Part shown: piece by piece, positions 56,874 through 60,890 of the stretch
Position numbering within the stretch: position 1 is the first letter of the stretch
Layout of the letters: each line of letters opens with the position of its first letter
NCBI GenBank assembly: GCA_051453625.1
Contig: JBOZIK010000001.1
Span: forward strand, 47,220,636 to 47,281,525
DNA length: 60,890 nucleotides
Direction of reading: 5' to 3'
Source: Welwitschia mirabilis
Lineage: Eukaryota > Gnetophyta > Gnetopsida > Welwitschiales
Notes under the pieces: generated by a model
The model's database searches: none
What the model was told of the DNA's origin: nothing
Seen by the model: the letters and a program-made list of their open reading frames with translations, nothing else
Position numbers and translations under genes: made by a program

Positions 56874-58310
56874 TATTAATAAAAATATAGTTTTGATGAT
56901 TTTACTTATCAAATGTATTGTGTAGGAAAGTTAATGAAGAATACTAAAGCACCAAAGGCATAATTTCAAATTAGACCTTAAAGTTCATAGTACATATAAA
57001 GTTCAGCTCAAATTTCATAAATGTCAAATCAAAACTGACTAATTTTTTTTTAAAAAATTGAAGACATTCATAGAGGGATGTCTATACATTTGAAGACATC
57101 TATGGAAAATACGTCTACTTCATCAAAGATGTCTATGTTGAACTATATTTCAATTACAAAGAAAAAGATGACTATCTTGCCAAAGATGTCCATACTGAAG
57201 TAAGAAGTTGACATATGTGAAAAATGTCTATTATGTTAAAGATTTTTATGCTACTTCGACTATTGGAAAATGTCCATATAGTTGAAGATGTCTATACTAA
57301 ACTAGAAGAGGTAACAAAGACAAAATACATTTTGATGAATTATTTATATCTCAAAGAAGTAATCAAGTTTTACATCTTAGATTCATGATCACTAAGGGTT
57401 AGAGGAAATAGAGTTCATGTTTCATCAAAATCTGGGTAGTTTGACCAAAGACATCTCTCATGCTAAAAATGTTTACCTAAAAGAATATGTTTATCATTTT
57501 AAAGTCATATGTATTGAAAGTTTACAGAAAATAAAATAACCATTGAAAATCTAATGCCCAACTATTTCTATCCGTTCTGTAGTGGTTAAAATTTCTCAAA
57601 TAGCTATCTCTATACGATAACAACTAGAAGCACATCAAAATATATAAAGGTGTAAAAAGGGAAGAAAGTAATAGGTCTTATATGCATGAATGCATGATTG
57701 ACTTATTCTATTCATGAACCTTTTAAGCTATCTTTTGCAAGGGACTATGAGTAACTACATCATTTAGTCTTTGACTCTTATAATGCTACATCACTTTAAT
57801 TATTAACACTCGTGGTTGATAAAAATAAGGAAGAACTCAAATGCTTCATCAAAGATGCATCTTTTAAGGCTTGTTGTTTTATGGTTATCATTATTTATTG
57901 GAATTTACATTATAGAACTATCCTATTTTTAAATACTCTTATTATAGTCCATTTTTTATTCTCTATCATAGAATTTCTTATTAGGTTTTCATATAAGGCA
58001 ACCCTTATATGGATGTGCTTCTATAAGTGCTTGAGAGAACATTTCTTTTATTGTTTTATTGAATGCCACTACAAGGAAGAAAGTTCTACTTTAAGAGAAG
58101 CATCTCAATTGTATATAAGATTAGTGATGCATCAAGACCATTATTTTTTAGGTTAAAAACATCTAAAGGTGTGAGAGGAAGTTACCCTTTATGTATGGAA
58201 ATATCTAGGTTGGGGAACCATGTTAAATCTAGTAATGTGTTTATTGTATATTATTTAGATTGTTTTTAATTAAATTTATTTTTGGTAGATTTCATTCATC
58301 CCTTCCCTCT
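56874..58310 (+). repeat. 3' LTR of the + SIRE-like copia
   Basis: It starts after the purine tract (TATTAATAAAAATATAGTTT, a decayed TGTT start), carries a TATA-like ATATATAAAGG at about 57638-57648, and ends near CATTCATCCCTTCCCTCTAAG. That end compares with the copia terminus ATTCACCCCCCCTCTAAG. Its 5' partner is not in the window. The exact 3' edge is uncertain, and open frames inside (57812-58156) are LTR sequence, not genes. Confidence 0.6.
57060..57310. repeat. Degenerate array of GATGTCTATA-type units
   Basis: Variants of GAAGATGTCTAT and AAAGATGTCCAT recur about every 25-45 bp in the U3 part of the LTR, a position where retroelement enhancers often sit. Confidence 0.5.
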
Positions 58311-58319
58311 AAGTTTACT

Positions 58320-59480
58320 AATCCTTAAAAATTATGAACTTTTAACAAGAGGATAATGGAACCTTCTTATACATCTTAGAGAGATTCAAGGATTTAATTC
58401 TTAAATGCCCATAAGATGGTTTTGACCAAGGAAGATTTATCAGTTTGCTTATGGAGGACTTTCATATAACTATAGAAAACTTATAGAGATGATGTATAGG
58501 GGAAGCTTTTAGGTCATGGGATTGATGAAGCTTGGCATTTCCTTGAGATCATATCTAAAATTTATAAGAATTGGAAGAAACCTACTAAGCCAATAAGATT
58601 ATAACAATATGTTAGATTTATCAGTATCTTCATAATTCATGAGAACACTAAGGTTAACCAAAAATTAGATGATCTTTCTAAGAAAATCAAAAATATTAGT
58701 ATCAATCCTAAGTTCATAACTCTAACTCTCTATTGCAACATTTGTTATGTAAATACTCATGAAACTTTAGATTGCTCATCCATTCTCATATTTTGAGGAG
58801 TAGCGAAAAAACAAGTTAATGCTATAAGATAACAATGACATAACTAAAGAACCAATAATACCTACTCCAATACCAAACCCTAGATAGAGAAACCACTCAA
58901 CTTTTCATGTAAATAAGACAACCTTACCCAAATCTTATCTAGTTTAACCAAAACTTTAGATCCTTTTCCAACTTGTAACTCTTTAGAAATCATACTTCAA
59001 AAGTTCATGGAAAACCAACATCACCTTAATGCATCTCAATAATAATTTAATGAACAAACCTATTCCACATTATAGAAGTTATAATAAGGAATGCATCAAC
59101 TAAGTCAAACCACTACATGATATCCTTACATCACTTTACCAATGTGAGAAGGGAAAGCTTTCTACTATACAAGAGCTTAACCGTAGTAGTTATAAGTTGA
59201 CGGAAGATGCACAAATAAAGGAAACCAAGGTCATAAACTTAATAATTGGGAAATAAATCAGTAAAGTATTAGAAGAGAAATGCTCCTAAGAAGAATAAGT
59301 ATAATAACATAAGGCTAAAAGTAAGAAAAAGGTAGAGGAGAAACATAAAGATAAGAAAGCTGCTCCAACTTGCAAGGAACCCATACCATTTCCTCAACAA
59401 CATAAAAGTAATCATTTTACTAAGAAATAACAAGAAGCATTAGAAATTTTCAACAAAGTGAAAATCAATATCCCTTTTTT
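58320..59480 (+). pseudogene. Athila/Tat-type Gypsy gag (Gypsy-3)
   Basis: The frame from 58350 reads ETFLYILERFKDLILKCPHD and GFDQGRFISLLMEDF, matching plant Gypsy gag (E-x-[LF]-x-x-x-W-E-R-[FY]-K-x-L-x-x-x-C-P-x-H). Next come GAF...DEAWHFLEIISKIYKNW in shifted frames, then CNICYVNTHETLDC (58733-58774), a perfect CX2CX4HX4C zinc knuckle. After it lies a Lys/Asn-rich C-terminus with stops (59150-59470). Gag binds and packages the element's RNA. No LTR of this element is seen upstream, since the copia LTR abuts it. Confidence 0.82.
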
Positions 59481-59609
59481 AGAAATCATTAAACAAGTTT
59501 GTTCTTAGGGTAAATTCTTAAATATCTAGCACTATTAGAATAAGTATGAATGTGAAGAGTAAAGCCTTCATTACTTAAAAAAGTAGTTCTATCATTCAAA
59601 ATCAAATCC

Positions 59610-60160
59610 ATCCACAATATAAAGATCTAGGATGCCCTACAATATCCATTACCATTGGTAACATAAATTTCCAACAAGCCTTATTAGATCTTGGACCTAT
59701 ATCAATCTTGTACCTTATAATATTGATAATGAACTTAGTTTAAATGATCCTAAAGATACCAAACTTAAATTATAATTAGCTAATAATTCCTTAAAGCATT
59801 TATGGAATTAATAGAGGATGTGATTATTCAAGTAAAAAATTATTACTTTCTAGTGGAATTTATAGTTTTGAAGATGGAAAAGGCTAGAAGTTATACCATT
59901 TCTATTATCTTGGGAATACCTTTTATTGCTACTTCTAATGATCTTATTAATTGGAGGAATGGTCTTATGAATATGTCATTTGAAAATATGATTGTTTGAA
60001 TTTGCTATTTTCAATACAATGAAGTAACTTGTGATTTGGAAGAAGTGGAGTTTATTGAAAGCCTTGATGATTTTGATCCTTCTTTGTATGAGTCAAACAT
60101 TCATTCTCTGTCTTCTTAGTTGGATTTTAATTCATATGATAATGATTCTTATTATGATAT
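59610..60160 (+). pseudogene. Athila/Tat-type Gypsy protease region (Gypsy-3)
   Basis: The frame at 59620-59695 reads KDLGCPTISITIGNINFQQA then LLDLGPISIL, the plant Gypsy start K-D-P-G-x-[PF]-x-[IV] and aspartic protease motif L-x-D-L-G-A-S (here D-L-G-P-I-S). It continues ELIEDVIIQVKNYYFLVEFI (59802-59862), ILGIPFIATSNDLINWRNGL and MNMSFENMIV (59915-59998), matching the I-L-G-R-P-F-L-[AS]-T protease flap region. CDLEEVEFIESLDDFDPSLY lies at 60030-60090. An LTR at about 60162 cuts it before RT. Confidence 0.87.
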
Positions 60161-60161
60161 G

Positions 60162-60890
60162 GTTTTTACGGTGCATATTTATGCAATGTTTCACTCTTCA
60201 ATATCAATCCTGTTAATTATAAATAAGATGCAAAATACAACATGCTAGTATAGATGGAGTGATCCGAATGTCGTAATTCCNNNNNNNNNNNNNNNNNNNN
60301 NNNNNNNNNNNNNNNNNNNNNNNNNNNNNNNNNNNNNNNNNNNNNNNNNNNNNNNNNNNNNNNNNNNNNNNNNNNNNNNNNNNNNNNNNNNNNNNNNNNN
60401 NNNNNNNNNNNNNNNNNNNNNNNNNNNNNNNNNNNNNNNNNNNNNNNNNNNNNNNNNNNNNNNNNNNNNNNNNNNNNNNNNNNNNNNNNNNNNNNNNNNN
60501 NNNNNNNNNNNNNNNNNNNNNNNNNNNNNNNNNNNNNNNNNNNNNNNNNNNNNNNNNNNNNNNNNNNNNNNNNNNNNNNNNNNNNNNNNNNNNNNNNTCA
60601 ATAGAGGATACACCGCCCAACACTAAGGTAATGTCTCTCTAGATTACAAGATGGTTCTCCAGTCCCAACATCTTCTGTCACGAGAATGTCAGGTAATGTC
60701 GAAGATAATTAGGAATCAAGGGGAAGACCTTTATTTATAGACAGAAAGGAAAGGTAAACTGATAGAAAGGCAAAGTAGAAACTCTAGTTAACATGCAAAG
60801 AAAAGTCACAAATAAGAGGCGACAACTCAGGAATACATTCTGTAAAAGTGATAGAGACCAGTGTCATCTTTCTGGTCATTTGGAGGATGG
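60162..60890 (-). repeat. Third copy of the Gypsy-2 LTR family, with assembly gap
   Basis: It begins GTGCATATTTATGCAATG and resumes after the gap with AATAGAGGATACACCGCCCAA, collinear with 43084 and 43700 in Gypsy-2. TTATTTATAGAC (60733-60744) is a TATA box on -, so the LTR is oriented as in Gypsy-2. It retains more CG than the other two copies and is probably the youngest. It interrupts Gypsy-3 and runs off the window. Confidence 0.75.
60281..60597. other. Assembly gap (317 N)
   Basis: A run of N inside the third LTR copy. Judging from the Gypsy-2 LTR spacing, roughly 320-400 bases are missing, so the gap length looks about right. Confidence 0.98.

Noticed and set aside
57812-58269. Open frames of 114 and 68 codons.
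   Set aside because: They fall inside the 3' LTR of the + copia, upstream of its CCCTTCCCTCTAAG end. Hydrophobic composition reflects T-rich DNA.
60213-60623. Two open frames spanning the run of N.
   Set aside because: They exist only because N codons are read as open.
1-60890. CRISPR array, operon, riboswitch or bacterial mobile system.
   Set aside because: No regularly spaced identical repeats, no clustered intronless genes and no ribosome-binding sites. All large repeats resolve as plant retroelements or simple duplications.

Overview
This is nuclear DNA from a plant, almost certainly a seed plant with a large, repeat-filled genome. It is strongly AT-rich. One spliced gene with GT-AG introns is visible, and nearly all the rest consists of LTR and non-LTR retrotransposons decayed by stops, frameshifts and loss of CG dinucleotides. 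There is no bacterial-style gene packing, no rRNA or functional tRNA gene and no CRISPR array. The lineage cannot be fixed from sequence alone. The 5-kb intron and an RTE-like LINE of a type common in non-flowering plants lean weakly towards a gymnosperm.

Layout. (1) 1-5 kb: a decayed Ty1/copia element on +, containing a complete miniature LTR element (TRIM, 2598-2916) with a perfect 5-bp target duplication, and split by an LTR-like dispersed repeat. (2) 6-13 kb: the 3' exons of one host gene on +. The last four exons join in phase across introns, and the largest intron holds a LINE relic. (3) 13-18.3 kb: unassigned DNA, the 5' end (LTR plus primer-binding site) of a copia-like element on +, and a copia RT/RNase H relic on -. 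(4) 18.3-23 kb: an L1-type LINE relic on - carrying a small tRNA-derived SINE, then an LTR-PBS-ORF unit on - whose ORF ends in a recognisable J (DnaJ) domain. (5) 23-34.6 kb: a second L1 on - (endonuclease at 34.4 kb, RT at 24.5 kb), split by a complete Gypsy-type element (25166-32521). The TTCAT target duplication and the L1 reading frame prove this insertion. (6) 34.9-44.3 kb: a second complete Gypsy-type element, on -, with a younger solo LTR (40539-41617, AGGAT duplication) inside its ORF. (7) 44.3-58.3 kb: remains of a SIRE-like copia on + (env-like tail, PPT and 3' LTR), with an inverted duplication in the tail and a complete SIRE-like copia on - (47783-56071) nested in it. (8) 58.3-60.9 kb: Athila/Tat-type Gypsy gag and protease on +, then a third copy of the 34.9/43.1-kb LTR family, interrupted by an assembly gap.

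How the parts relate. Apart from the host gene, this is a record of nested insertions rather than a working system. Its least ordinary contents are the J-domain ORF in an LTR-PBS unit, the paired non-autonomous Gypsy elements that carry an acidic ORF in place of pol, and the intact TRIM. Every retroelement ORF seen is broken.
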